This document shows, in pieces, positions 6,668 through 14,258 of a stretch of 20,482 nt of DNA. The translations under genes and the position numbers were made by a program. Every line of letters begins with the position of its first letter. The first letter of the stretch is position 1. The notes beneath the pieces were generated by a model, which saw nothing but the letters and a program-made list of their open reading frames with translations, did no database searches and was not told the DNA's origin. Source of the DNA: HGM04593 sp045631205 (GTDB lineage Bacteria > Bacteroidota > Bacteroidia > Bacteroidales > Bacteroidaceae). The DNA lies in assembly GCA_045631205.1 (NCBI GenBank), contig JAZQUI010000032.1, positions 1 to 20,482 on the forward strand. The letters run 5' to 3'.

Positions 6668-6698
6668 TTTGCCACCCGCGCAAAGTGTGGGTGGCAAA
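6668..6698 (+). terminator. Hairpin after the nitroreductase gene
   Basis: TTTGCCACCC (6668-6677) and GGGTGGCAAA (6689-6698) are perfect 10-bp inverted arms directly after the stop codon. No strong T-run follows, so it may be a weak terminator or an mRNA-stabilising hairpin between two genes. Confidence 0.5.
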
Positions 6699-6732
6699 TG
6701 GATTTTCTGGTTCGAATATAATAATTTAGTCT

Positions 6733-7737
6733 ATGCGTATAGCAATTTATGGTGCCGGCTCTTTGGGCACAATACTTGGAGCATATATAAGTAAGGCGGG
6801 TGTACCTGTCGAGTTGATAAACCGCAACAAGGCTCACGTTGAGGCTTTGAAGGCGAATGGTGCGCAGGTGGTTGGCACGGTGCAGTTTACACAGTCTGTT
6901 ACTGCCTACACTCCCGATGAGATGAGTGGGCAGTACGATGTTGTGTTCCTGATGACCAAACAGCAACACAACAAAGAGGTGGTGCAGATGCTTAAAGGTT
7001 TTCTCGCGCCCGATGGTGTGTTGGTGACCTTCCAGAATGGTTTGCCCGAGGTGCAGATTGCGGCAGAGCTTGGCGAGGAGAGGGTGCTTGGTTGCACTGT
7101 TGCCTGGGGTGCTACTCTGCAATCTCCCGGTGTGTGCGAACTTACAAGCGAGCCCGATGCGCTATCTTTCTCTTTGGGCTCTATCTCGGAAAAACGCAGC
7201 AAGCATTTTGCAAAGGTTAAAGAGGTGCTCGAACATATGGGTACGGTGGATGTTGAGGATAACTTCCTTGGTACACGTTGGAGCAAGTTGCTTATAAATG
7301 CAGCATTCTCGGGAATGAGTGCGGTGCTTGGCTGCACATTTGGCGAGGCTGCCGGCCCGCGTGCATCGCGACGCATTGTTCAGGCTTTGATAAAAGAGTG
7401 TATAGATGTGTGTCAGGTGGGTGGAATTCGCATTGAGCCTGTGCAGGGCAAGGATATTGTGAAACTTCTGAACTATACAAATCCCTTGAAACGTGCTTTC
7501 TCGTTCTTTATAATACCAATTGCAATACGCAAACACGCGAAGTTGAAAGCGAGTATGTTGCAGGATCTTGAAAAAGGAAAACTCACCGAGGTTGATGCAA
7601 TAAACGGCGCCGTGTCGGAGTATGGAAGGACTGTTGGTTTCCCCACGCCCATGAACGACCGTGTGGTGGAGATTGTACATAAAATTGAGCGTGGCGAGCT
7701 TAAACCTTGCTTCGAGAATTTGCAGTATTTCAAATAG
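6733..7737 (+). CDS. Ketopantoate reductase family protein (PanE/ApbA-like)
   Basis: A 334-residue protein with the N-terminal NADP-binding motif GAGSLG at residues 7-12, FQNGLPE near residue 100, and the KLLINAAF segment carrying the family's conserved lysine (SKLLIN). The C-terminal helical domain includes KLKASMLQDLEKGKLTEVDAINGAV, typical of ApbA_C. PanE reduces 2-dehydropantoate to pantoate in CoA synthesis. It is longer than E. coli PanE (about 303 residues) and many homologues are not confirmed in this step, so the call is at family level. It sits 66 bp after the nitroreductase on the same strand and ends at a strong hairpin. Confidence 0.85.
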   Translation: MRIAIYGAGSLGTILGAYISKAGVPVELINRNKAHVEALKANGAQVVGTVQFTQSVTAYTPDEMSGQYDVVFLMTKQQHNKEVVQMLKGFLAPDGVLVTFQNGLPEVQIAAELGEERVLGCTVAWGATLQSPGVCELTSEPDALSFSLGSISEKRSKHFAKVKEVLEHMGTVDVEDNFLGTRWSKLLINAAFSGMSAVLGCTFGEAAGPRASRRIVQALIKECIDVCQVGGIRIEPVQGKDIVKLLNYTNPLKRAFSFFIIPIAIRKHAKLKASMLQDLEKGKLTEVDAINGAVSEYGRTVGFPTPMNDRVVEIVHKIERGELKPCFENLQYFK

Positions 7738-7764
7738 ATAGTTAATGCTATGGCATAAATAAAG

Positions 7765-7794
7765 AAAGGTTCGGATGTGCACATCCGAACCTTT
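7765..7794. terminator. Bidirectional terminator between convergent genes
   Basis: A perfect 30-bp palindrome (AAAGGTTCGGATGTG and its complement) lies between the stops at 7737 and 7815. The sequence AAAGG..CCTTT gives short T-rich tails on both strands, fitting a shared terminator for the two convergent genes. Confidence 0.75.
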
Positions 7795-7814
7795 GCTTGT
7801 TATATTAAACCTGC

Positions 7815-8981
7815 TTATAGTTTTATCTTCTTGCTTATCTTTTCAATAATAACAGCTATTGCGCCATCGCCCGTTACATTTGTTGCAGTGCCGAAACTGT
7901 CCATTGCTATGTAGAGCGCAATCATAAGTGCTATGGCTGTTTCGTCGAAGCCGAGCATCGATTGCAAAATACCAATGGCTGCCATAATGGCTCCACCGGG
8001 AACGCCGGGGGCTGCAACCATGGTAATTCCGAGCATGAAGATGAAGCCTATGATGCTGGCGGCTGTGTAATCCATGCCTGTGATTGACATAATGGCTATG
8101 GCGCAGGCTGTAATCTTCACAGTGCTGCCCGAAAGGTGTATGGTGGCGCAAAGAGGTATCACGAAGCCTGCGATTGATGGGCTTACACCGCTCTTTATGG
8201 CCTGTTGCAATGTTACCGGTATTGTTGCTGCCGATGATTGTGTGCCCAGCGCAGTGAAGTAGGCGGTGAGCATTGTGCGCAACATTTTCAGGGGGTTGCG
8301 CTTTGCCACTATGCCGGCAATGCAGAATTGCAGCAAGAGTAGCACGGCAGTAAATGCAAAAATTACAACTATGAGTTTAAGAAAAACTTCGAGCACGCTT
8401 GTTATCTGGTCGTCGGCTGTTATTGCAAGAAATATACCGAATATATATACCGGCAACAAAGGAATTATTACGCGCTTTATGGTGAGTGTTATTATCTCCT
8501 GGAAGTCGTCGAATACTTTTTTTATTGTTTCTCCTCCCACAATGGTTATTCCAATACCTATGATGAAGGCTGCAGTGAGTGCGCTCATAACTCCCATTAT
8601 GGGTGGTATCTCTATGGTGAAGAATGGGGCAATGGCACTGCTTGCACCCTCTACTTTTTCAATGGTGACATTCTTCAGTAGAGTGGGGTAGATGGTTTCG
8701 CAACAGCCCCACGAATATATGCCGCTACATATTGTGAACAGGTAGGCTATGGCTAGGGTGATGCCTAGCAAACGGCCTGCGTTCTTGCCCACGTTGGCAA
8801 TGCCGGGAACTATTAAGCCTAAAATGAGCAATGGTACAAAGAACCCTAAGAAGTTGCTGAAAAGGGCATTGAATGTTGCAAAGAGGCGTTGTGGCCACTC
8901 GGGTAGAACGAATCCGCAGATGATGCCGGCTACAATAGCAATGACTACTTTGGTGAGTAGTCCGATTTTAATTTTCTTCAT
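7815..8981 (-). CDS. Dicarboxylate/amino acid:cation symporter (DAACS family)
   Basis: A 388-residue polytopic membrane protein. The first re-entrant hairpin is seen as ALGTQSSAATIPVTLQQA, with the TM7 region as HLSGSTVKI in place of the usual NMDGT. The second hairpin is in AAPGVPGGAIMA and the TM8 binding motif in ATNVTGDGA. These place it in the glutamate/serine/C4-dicarboxylate symporter family, moving an acidic or neutral amino acid or dicarboxylate with Na+ or H+. The altered TM7 motif makes the substrate uncertain; SstT/GltP-like transport is possible. It ends next to a bidirectional terminator and is transcribed divergently from the EamA gene. Confidence 0.88.
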   Translation of the reverse strand: MKKIKIGLLTKVVIAIVAGIICGFVLPEWPQRLFATFNALFSNFLGFFVPLLILGLIVPGIANVGKNAGRLLGITLAIAYLFTICSGIYSWGCCETIYPTLLKNVTIEKVEGASSAIAPFFTIEIPPIMGVMSALTAAFIIGIGITIVGGETIKKVFDDFQEIITLTIKRVIIPLLPVYIFGIFLAITADDQITSVLEVFLKLIVVIFAFTAVLLLLQFCIAGIVAKRNPLKMLRTMLTAYFTALGTQSSAATIPVTLQQAIKSGVSPSIAGFVIPLCATIHLSGSTVKITACAIAIMSITGMDYTAASIIGFIFMLGITMVAAPGVPGGAIMAAIGILQSMLGFDETAIALMIALYIAMDSFGTATNVTGDGAIAVIIEKISKKIKL

Positions 8982-9002
8982 ATCGTATTAGTGTGAGATA
9001 TG

Positions 9003-9033
9003 CAAAAATAAACAAATGAACGAGAAACTCAAG
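9003..9033 (-). promoter_or_regulatory. Candidate promoter of the symporter gene
   Basis: Minus strand CTTG (9030-9033), 19-bp spacer, TATTTTTG (9003-9010). The -7 matches TAnnTTTG and the -33 is partial. The leader would be short, about 15 nt. Confidence 0.45.
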
Positions 9034-9076
9034 CAAATTATGTACTCTTTTGCTAGTTTGTTATTGTTTTTGAGAT

Positions 9077-9239
9077 AAATCTCGAAAATAGTCTGCACTC
9101 GCTGTGAAATAATTGAAACAAGTTTCATTAATCTCGCTCGTTTGTATCTATTTTTGAGGAAATCTCGAAAATAGCCTGCACTCGCTGTGAAATAATTGAA
9201 ACAAGTTTCATTAATCTCGCTCGTTTGTAGCTATTTTTG
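9077..9239. repeat. Tandem 80-bp direct repeat in a divergent promoter region
   Basis: Two copies (9077-9156 and 9160-9239) differ at only two positions (T/C in TAGtCTGC and T/G in GTAtCT), period 83 bp. Each ends in TATTTTTG, a -7-like box, and each contains the imperfect palindrome TGAAACAAGTTTCA and CTCGCTCGTTTGTA. The 8-mer TTTTTGAG just before the first unit (9067-9074) recurs at 9151-9158, as though a third partial unit were there. Confidence 0.9.
9232..9239 (+). promoter_or_regulatory. -7 box of the EamA gene (duplicated at 9149-9156)
   Basis: TATTTTTG matches TAnnTTTG and lies 27 bp before the ATG at 9267. The same box is at 9149-9156 in the first repeat unit, so the duplication yields two possible tandem start sites. 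No exact -33 is seen; TTTC at 9206-9209 is the closest. Confidence 0.4.
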
Positions 9240-9266
9240 TAAAGTATTCCAGATATTTGTTTTTCT

Positions 9267-10187
9267 ATGGAAAGTAAAAAAGATTCTTTGTTTACTCGCC
9301 CTGTGTGGGTTGCGCTGCTTGCATTGTCGGCTGCGGTGGCATGGGGCTGGGCCTATCCGCTGATTAAGTTGGGCTTTGAGGAATTTGGTATATTGCCGCA
9401 GATGACAGCCGAGAAGATGCTGTTTGCCGGTGTGAGGTTTATGATTGCAGGTGCAATAGTGCTTGTTATTGCTGCTGTTACACGCCGCAGTTTTGCTATG
9501 TTGCGTGGCGATGGTTGGTGGTATATTTCCTTTTATGGTTTGTTGAATACGGCATTGCATTATGCTTTTTTCTATATAGGTCTGTCGCACAGCGCAGGTG
9601 CAAGAGCTGCTGTTCTTAATTCGCTGGGTGTGTTTATTCTTGTGCTGCTTGCCTGCATTTTCTTCAAGAGCGATAAACTTACATTGCCAAAGGTCTTGGG
9701 GTGTATACTTGGTTTTGCGGGTGTTCTTACGCTGAATGCCGGTGGTGCCGAAAGTGGTGGATTTACTTTTATGGGCGATGGTATGATTGTGCTTAACGCC
9801 CTGTGTGCTGCTTTTTCCGGGTTGCTCACACGTGGTATTGCAAAGAGGGTAGATGTTTTTGTGGGTACTGGTTACAGCCTTGCCATTGGTGGTGTGTTGC
9901 TTGCTGTGCCAAGCTTGGCGATGGGTGCTTCGTTGCCTTGTATAACATTGCCTGGTTTGGGAATTCTGGCTCTGCTTGTCGGTATATCGGCTATGGGTTT
10001 TATGCTTTACAATAAGCTTATAAGTTGCAACCCGGTGGGTAAGGTGGCTATCTTCAATTCTTTAATTCCGGTTGTAGGTGCGATTACATCGTGCATGTGC
10101 CTGAACGAGATATTTTACTTCAAGTATCTTGTGGCAGCGGTGCTTGCTATGGCGGGTATTTATGTGATTAACCGCGGGAAGAAGTAG
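9267..10187 (+). CDS. EamA/DMT-family transporter
   Basis: A 306-residue membrane protein with about ten hydrophobic segments arranged as two EamA repeats. The first includes AVAWGWAYPLIKLGFE near residues 23-38; the first repeat ends in FAGVLTLNAGG, and the second ends in LAMAGIYVINRGKK. Drug/metabolite transporters of this type export amino acids or other metabolites; substrate unknown. A basic C-terminus is normal. It diverges from the symporter gene across the tandem repeat. Its TAG stop (10185-10187) directly abuts the TAA of the convergent patatin gene with no spacer. Confidence 0.88.
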   Translation: MESKKDSLFTRPVWVALLALSAAVAWGWAYPLIKLGFEEFGILPQMTAEKMLFAGVRFMIAGAIVLVIAAVTRRSFAMLRGDGWWYISFYGLLNTALHYAFFYIGLSHSAGARAAVLNSLGVFILVLLACIFFKSDKLTLPKVLGCILGFAGVLTLNAGGAESGGFTFMGDGMIVLNALCAAFSGLLTRGIAKRVDVFVGTGYSLAIGGVLLAVPSLAMGASLPCITLPGLGILALLVGISAMGFMLYNKLISCNPVGKVAIFNSLIPVVGAITSCMCLNEIFYFKYLVAAVLAMAGIYVINRGKK

Positions 10188-11048
10188 TTATTGTTTTACC
10201 GTGAACTCTATTTTTGAAGCGCAGTTGTAGCCCTCTTCGTACAGGGCAAGCAATTTACTTGTATCTCGCTCCATGCGACCAACCTCAATGGGACGCTGTG
10301 GGCGTATCACTGTGAGCTCTCCACGCTCTTCCAATTCTTCAACCAATGCTATCTGCTTGTTGTACATTATGTTGCGGTTGCGTATGGCTTCGCGCAGAGC
10401 TGGGTACTTGCGGTAGCAGAAGAAGGGAACGAGTGATTGCTTGTCGGGCTTGCGGTAGCCTTTGTTGCGGGTGAGAACAATAATATTGTTGTCGTAACCC
10501 TGTGAGCGTGCGCGCAACAAGGGAATGGAGTCCGATATTCCGCCGTCGAGCATAGGCTCGCCATCGACATAGGCAATGGGGGCAACGTAGGGGAGGCTGC
10601 TCGATGCTTTCACAATATCTATAATGCGCTTGGGGTTGTTGCGTTCGTCGTAATAGCAGGGCTGACCGCTTTTGCAGCTGGTGGTTACCATCTCAAATTT
10701 TTCGCTGCACGCCGCAAATGCCTTGTAATCGTAAGGGGAAATTTTTTCTGGGAATATGTGAAAGAGAAACTCAAAGTCCATAATGCAGCCTTTGAACAGC
10801 AGTTGCTTGAAACCGATATATTTATACTTGTCGAGCATATCTATATCGCAATATTTGGTTCGGCCGCGTTGCCCCGACATATATGAGAGTCCATTGCAGG
10901 CTCCTGCGCTCACGCCAATGGTGTAGGGGAAGCGTATGCCGCGGTCCATAAAATTGTCGAGAACACCGGCTGTGAATATTCCGCGCATACCGCCACCTTC
11001 GAGGATTAGTCCTGTGTTGGCTGTAATCTCAATAGTCTGCTCTTTCAT
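10188..11048 (-). CDS. Patatin-like phospholipase (RssA/YjjU-like)
   Basis: A 286-residue soluble protein. The oxyanion loop is GGGMRG (18-23), the nucleophile elbow GVSAG puts the serine at 47, and the DGG at 168-170 supplies the catalytic aspartate, giving the complete Ser-Asp dyad of patatin-like lipid acyl hydrolases. There is no signal peptide or outer-membrane domain, so it is a cytoplasmic enzyme, closest in layout to E. coli YjjU-type proteins; the lipid substrate is unknown. It has a clear promoter on the minus strand (11072-11103) back to back with that of the glycerate kinase. It ends tail to tail with the EamA gene. Confidence 0.88.
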   Translation of the reverse strand: MKEQTIEITANTGLILEGGGMRGIFTAGVLDNFMDRGIRFPYTIGVSAGACNGLSYMSGQRGRTKYCDIDMLDKYKYIGFKQLLFKGCIMDFEFLFHIFPEKISPYDYKAFAACSEKFEMVTTSCKSGQPCYYDERNNPKRIIDIVKASSSLPYVAPIAYVDGEPMLDGGISDSIPLLRARSQGYDNNIIVLTRNKGYRKPDKQSLVPFFCYRKYPALREAIRNRNIMYNKQIALVEELEERGELTVIRPQRPIEVGRMERDTSKLLALYEEGYNCASKIEFTVKQ

Positions 11049-11071
11049 ACTTCTTTTGGTTGTTTCTGATG

Positions 11072-11103
11072 CAAAAATAATTTTTTACAGCTAGATTGAC
11101 AAA
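11072..11103 (-). promoter_or_regulatory. Promoter of the patatin gene
   Basis: Minus strand TTTG (11100-11103), 20-bp spacer, TATTTTTG (11072-11079): an exact match to the Bacteroidetes pattern, about 24 bp from the ATG. Its -33 box lies beside that of the glycerate kinase promoter. Confidence 0.65.
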
Positions 11104-11127
11104 TATTTCTCTTTTTACGTATCTTCG
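11096..11127 (+). promoter_or_regulatory. Promoter of the glycerate kinase gene
   Basis: TTG (11096-11098), 21-bp spacer, TATCTTCG (11120-11127, one mismatch to TAnnTTTG). It rules out a start codon at 11096 and supports ATG 11153 with a leader near 20 nt. Confidence 0.5.
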
Positions 11128-11152
11128 CCCCGTTGATTTAAGTGTGAAAATT

Positions 11153-12295
11153 ATGCCTGCCGATAAAAGAAAAATTGTGCTGGCTTTCGACTCCTTCAAA
11201 GGGTCGCTTGCCTCGCTCGAGGTTGCCGATGCTTTTGCCGAAGGCTTTTCCGCTGTTGCGGGTGATTGCACATTCGTGAAATTGCCTGTTGCCGACGGTG
11301 GCGAGGGTACCGTTGAGGCTCTTGTTGCAGCGTTGGGCGGTGAGTTTGTGAAGGTGGCCGTGAGAGGGCCATTGGGTGCTATTGTGGAGGCGCGTTATGG
11401 CATTGTGGGTGGTGATTGTGCCGTGGTGGAAATGGCTGCGGCAAGTGGGCTTACTCTGCTTGCCGAGGAAGAACGCAACCCGTGGATGGCATCGACATAT
11501 GGCACGGGAGAACTTATTGCAAATGCCATCGAGCGCGGATGCCGACACTTTCTTGTGGGAATAGGTGGCAGTGCCACAAACGATGGTGGAGTGGGTATGT
11601 TGCGTGCTCTGGGCTATCGTTTCTTTGACTCTGATGACAATGAATTGTCTGGTGGTGGAAATATATTGGGTAGCATAGAGAGGATAGATGCTTCTAATGT
11701 GAATCCGGCTTTGTTCGAGTGCGATTTTTCTGTTGCTTGCGATGTCGATAATCCTCTTTTTGGCGAGCGTGGAGCGGCATATGTCTTTGCCGCGCAGAAG
11801 GGTGCCGATGAGGCTATGATACACCGTCTCGACGAGGGGCTGCGTAACTATGCGCGTGTGGTGAAGGACGGCACGGGTATTGATGTTTCCCTTGTTGCGG
11901 GTACCGGTGCTGCCGGTGGCCTTGGGGCTGCTTTTGTGGCTTTCCTTGGTGCGCATCTTGTCCCCGGGGTTGATATGGTACTCGATGCATTGCGCTTCGG
12001 CGATGTTATTGATGGTGCTTCTCTTGTGGTTACAGGAGAAGGATGTATAGACCGCCAGACTGTGATGGGGAAGGCTCCTTGCGGGGTGTTGCGTGTAGCG
12101 CGTTTGCACGGCGTTCCTGTAGTGGCTGTTGGCGGTGCGGTGAAACAGTGTGAGGAGGTGAAAATGGCGGGGTTTGCGGCTGTGTATGCAGCAACACCTG
12201 CCGGAATGTCTCTTTCACAGGCTATGGAGCATGCTGTGGCATGGGAAAATGTGCGCCGTTGTGCTTCGCTTGTTGCTGTGGAGCTGGGTTTCTAG
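11153..12295 (+). CDS. Glycerate kinase (GarK/GlxK type)
   Basis: A 380-residue protein of normal length for type-I glycerate kinases. Family blocks run in order: AFDSFKGSLASLEVADAF near the N-terminus, PVADGGEGT, GSATNDGGVGMLRALG in the middle, CDVDNPLFGERGAA, GTGAAGGLGAAF, and VTGEGCIDRQTVMGKAP near the C-terminus. It phosphorylates D-glycerate with ATP (to 2- or 3-phosphoglycerate), feeding glycolysis. The frame extends 19 codons upstream to a TTG, but that overlaps the promoter, so the ATG is used. It is monocistronic as far as can be seen; the next gene, glutamine synthetase, has its own -7 box. Confidence 0.92.
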   Translation: MPADKRKIVLAFDSFKGSLASLEVADAFAEGFSAVAGDCTFVKLPVADGGEGTVEALVAALGGEFVKVAVRGPLGAIVEARYGIVGGDCAVVEMAAASGLTLLAEEERNPWMASTYGTGELIANAIERGCRHFLVGIGGSATNDGGVGMLRALGYRFFDSDDNELSGGGNILGSIERIDASNVNPALFECDFSVACDVDNPLFGERGAAYVFAAQKGADEAMIHRLDEGLRNYARVVKDGTGIDVSLVAGTGAAGGLGAAFVAFLGAHLVPGVDMVLDALRFGDVIDGASLVVTGEGCIDRQTVMGKAPCGVLRVARLHGVPVVAVGGAVKQCEEVKMAGFAAVYAATPAGMSLSQAMEHAVAWENVRRCASLVAVELGF

Positions 12296-12356
12296 TTTTT
12301 CTCCAGTCGAATAGATATAATTTTTGCGAAAACAAACGATATAATAGATTTTTTTC

Positions 12357-12364
12357 TACATTTG
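12357..12364 (+). promoter_or_regulatory. -7 box of the glutamine synthetase gene
   Basis: TACATTTG matches TAnnTTTG, 37 bp before the ATG at 12402. No good -33 box is present at 19-21 bp, which may mean activator dependence (inference). Confidence 0.45.
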
Positions 12365-12401
12365 TAAATGTGAACAACAAGAAAAATTTAATACAAAGAT
12401 T

Positions 12402-13904
12402 ATGAATAAAGAACTTGAAATGAATCCCAATAAGGTGGTTGCCTATCTTGGAAAACCTTGCAGTGAGTTTACAAAAGCCGATATTGTACGTTACATTAAG
12501 GAGAACGGCGTGCGTATGGTCAATTTTATGTACCCTGCGGGCGACGGCCGATTGAAGACCTTGAACTTTGTAATAAATAACGCGGCTTATCTCGATGCTA
12601 TACTCACTTGCGGTGAGCGTGTCGATGGTTCGAGCCTTTTCCCCTTCATTGAGGCGGGTAGTAGCGACCTTTATGTGTTGCCCCGTTTCAGCACTGCGTT
12701 CCTCGATCCCTTTGCCGAGATTCCCACACTCTCAATGCTTTGCTCTTATTTCAACAAGGATGGCGAGCCCCTGGAGAGTTCTCCCGAAAACACTTTGCGC
12801 AAGGCTTGCAAAGCTTTCAACGAGGTTACAGGAATGGATTTCCAGGCTATGGGTGAGCTTGAGTATTATGTTATTGCTCCCGACGAGGGTGTATTCCCCG
12901 CAACCGACCAAAAAGGTTATCATGAGTCGGCTCCTTATGCAAAATTCAACGAGTTCCGCACACAGTGTATGGCATACATTGCACAGGCCGGCGGACAGAT
13001 AAAATATGGTCATTCCGAGGTTGGTAACTTCACCATAGACAACCTTATTTATGAGCAGAACGAGATTGAGTTCCTTCCCGTTAATGCCTGCGATGCTGCC
13101 GACCAGTTGATGATTGCCAAGTGGATTATCCGCAACCTTGCCTATCGCATGGGTTACGATATTACATTTGCTCCCAAGATTACTGCAGGAAAAGCCGGTT
13201 CGGGATTGCACGTGCATATGCGCATCGTTGAGAATGGTATGAATCGTATGCTCGACGGCGGTGTTCTTTCGGCTACTGCACGCAAGGCTATTGCCGGTAT
13301 GATGGAGCTTGCTCCCTCAATTACCGCCTTCGGTAATACCAACCCCACATCGTACTTCCGCCTTGTTCCCCACCAGGAGGCACCTACCAACATCTGTTGG
13401 GGTGACCGCAATCGTTCGGTACTTGTACGCGTTCCGCTTGGTTGGGCTGCCAAGAGTGATATGTGCCGCATTGCCAACCCTCTTGAAGCAGAGAGCAACT
13501 ACGACACAACACAGAAACAGACAGTGGAGATGCGCTCTCCCGACGGCTCGGCCGATATCTATCAGCTCATTGCGGGCTTGGCAGTTGCTTGCCGTTATGG
13601 TTTTGAACTCGACAATGCACTTGAAATTGCAGAAAAGACTTATGTAAACGTGAACATCCATCAAAAGGAGAACGAGGATAAATTGAAGAACCTTGCGCAG
13701 CTTCCCGACAGCTGCGAGGCTTCGGCCGACTGCTTGCAACAGCAGCGTGCGGTGTTTGAGAAATACAACGTATTCAGCCCCGCTATGATAGATGGTATTA
13801 TAAAGCGTCTGCGTTCTTATGGCGACAAAACCTTGCGCAGCGATATTGCCGGTAACCAAGAAGAGATGTTGAAACTGGTGGAGCGTTACTTCCACTGTGG
13901 ATAA
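12402..13904 (+). CDS. glnA: Glutamine synthetase, type I-like
   Basis: A 500-residue enzyme making glutamine from glutamate, ammonia and ATP. The beta-grasp domain holds NFMYPAGDGRLKTLNF. Catalytic-domain blocks are GELEYYVI (metal-binding Glu), EVGNFTIDNLIYEQNEIEF, GSGLHVHM, NPTSYFRLVPHQEAP with WGDRNRSVLVRVP, and EMRSPDGSADIYQL. It is much shorter than the roughly 700-residue type III enzymes also common in Bacteroidales. The usual adenylylation segment KNLYDLP reads LKNLAQLP here, so the modifiable tyrosine seems absent and regulation should be by transcription or feedback. It has its own -7 box and a strong terminator after the stop. Confidence 0.93.
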   Translation: MNKELEMNPNKVVAYLGKPCSEFTKADIVRYIKENGVRMVNFMYPAGDGRLKTLNFVINNAAYLDAILTCGERVDGSSLFPFIEAGSSDLYVLPRFSTAFLDPFAEIPTLSMLCSYFNKDGEPLESSPENTLRKACKAFNEVTGMDFQAMGELEYYVIAPDEGVFPATDQKGYHESAPYAKFNEFRTQCMAYIAQAGGQIKYGHSEVGNFTIDNLIYEQNEIEFLPVNACDAADQLMIAKWIIRNLAYRMGYDITFAPKITAGKAGSGLHVHMRIVENGMNRMLDGGVLSATARKAIAGMMELAPSITAFGNTNPTSYFRLVPHQEAPTNICWGDRNRSVLVRVPLGWAAKSDMCRIANPLEAESNYDTTQKQTVEMRSPDGSADIYQLIAGLAVACRYGFELDNALEIAEKTYVNVNIHQKENEDKLKNLAQLPDSCEASADCLQQQRAVFEKYNVFSPAMIDGIIKRLRSYGDKTLRSDIAGNQEEMLKLVERYFHCG

Positions 13905-13920
13905 TTATTTACTTCACAAT

Positions 13921-13956
13921 ATATACAAAGGCGACGGGAACGTCGCCTTTGTATAT
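13921..13956. terminator. Terminator of glutamine synthetase
   Basis: ATATACAAAGGCGAC (13921-13935) and GTCGCCTTTGTATAT (13942-13956) form a perfect 15-bp stem with loop GGGAAC, followed by a short TTAT. It starts 16 bp after the stop and lies immediately before the DUF1294 start. Confidence 0.8.
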
Positions 13957-13964
13957 TTATGTAA

Positions 13965-14258
13965 ATGGTGATGATTTCTTATATTATAGCAATAAACATA
14001 GTGCTTTTACTGCTTTTCGGCATTGATAAACAGTGTGTTGTTTGCGGCTGGCGCAGAGTACCAGAGCGTCTTTTGCTTGCCATGTCACTCGCAGGTGGCA
14101 GTGTTGGTGCTTTGGCCGGTATGTGGCTTTTTCGCCACAAAACAAAAAAGGTGCATTTTCGCGTTGCCATACCTGCAATGCTCTTGTTGCACCTAATTCT
14201 CTTGTATTGCTTTGGTAGTAATCTCTTTTTTAGTTCGCCTGTTCTTGCTGTGAAGTAG
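13965..14258 (+). CDS. DUF1294 small membrane protein
   Basis: A 97-residue protein (or 95 from the ATG at 13971) with two or three hydrophobic segments. It carries the DUF1294 signature: GIDKQCVVCGWRRVPE after the first helix, then LAGGSVGALAGMWLFRHKTKK. Function of the family is unknown; it is widespread, sometimes fused to cold-shock domains. It begins only 9 bp after the glutamine synthetase terminator stem, so its promoter is not obvious and read-through is possible. Its last 29 bp overlap the 3' end of the convergent metallophosphoesterase gene. Confidence 0.82.
   Translation: MVMISYIIAINIVLLLLFGIDKQCVVCGWRRVPERLLLAMSLAGGSVGALAGMWLFRHKTKKVHFRVAIPAMLLLHLILLYCFGSNLFFSSPVLAVK

Noticed and set aside
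9077..9239. CRISPR array
   Set aside because: There are two contiguous 80-bp units without regular spacers and no cas genes; it is a plain tandem duplication.
11138..12109. Long minus-strand open frame (about 320 codons)
   Set aside because: Antisense to the glycerate kinase, with Thr/His/Ser-rich composition typical of shadow frames and no family motif.
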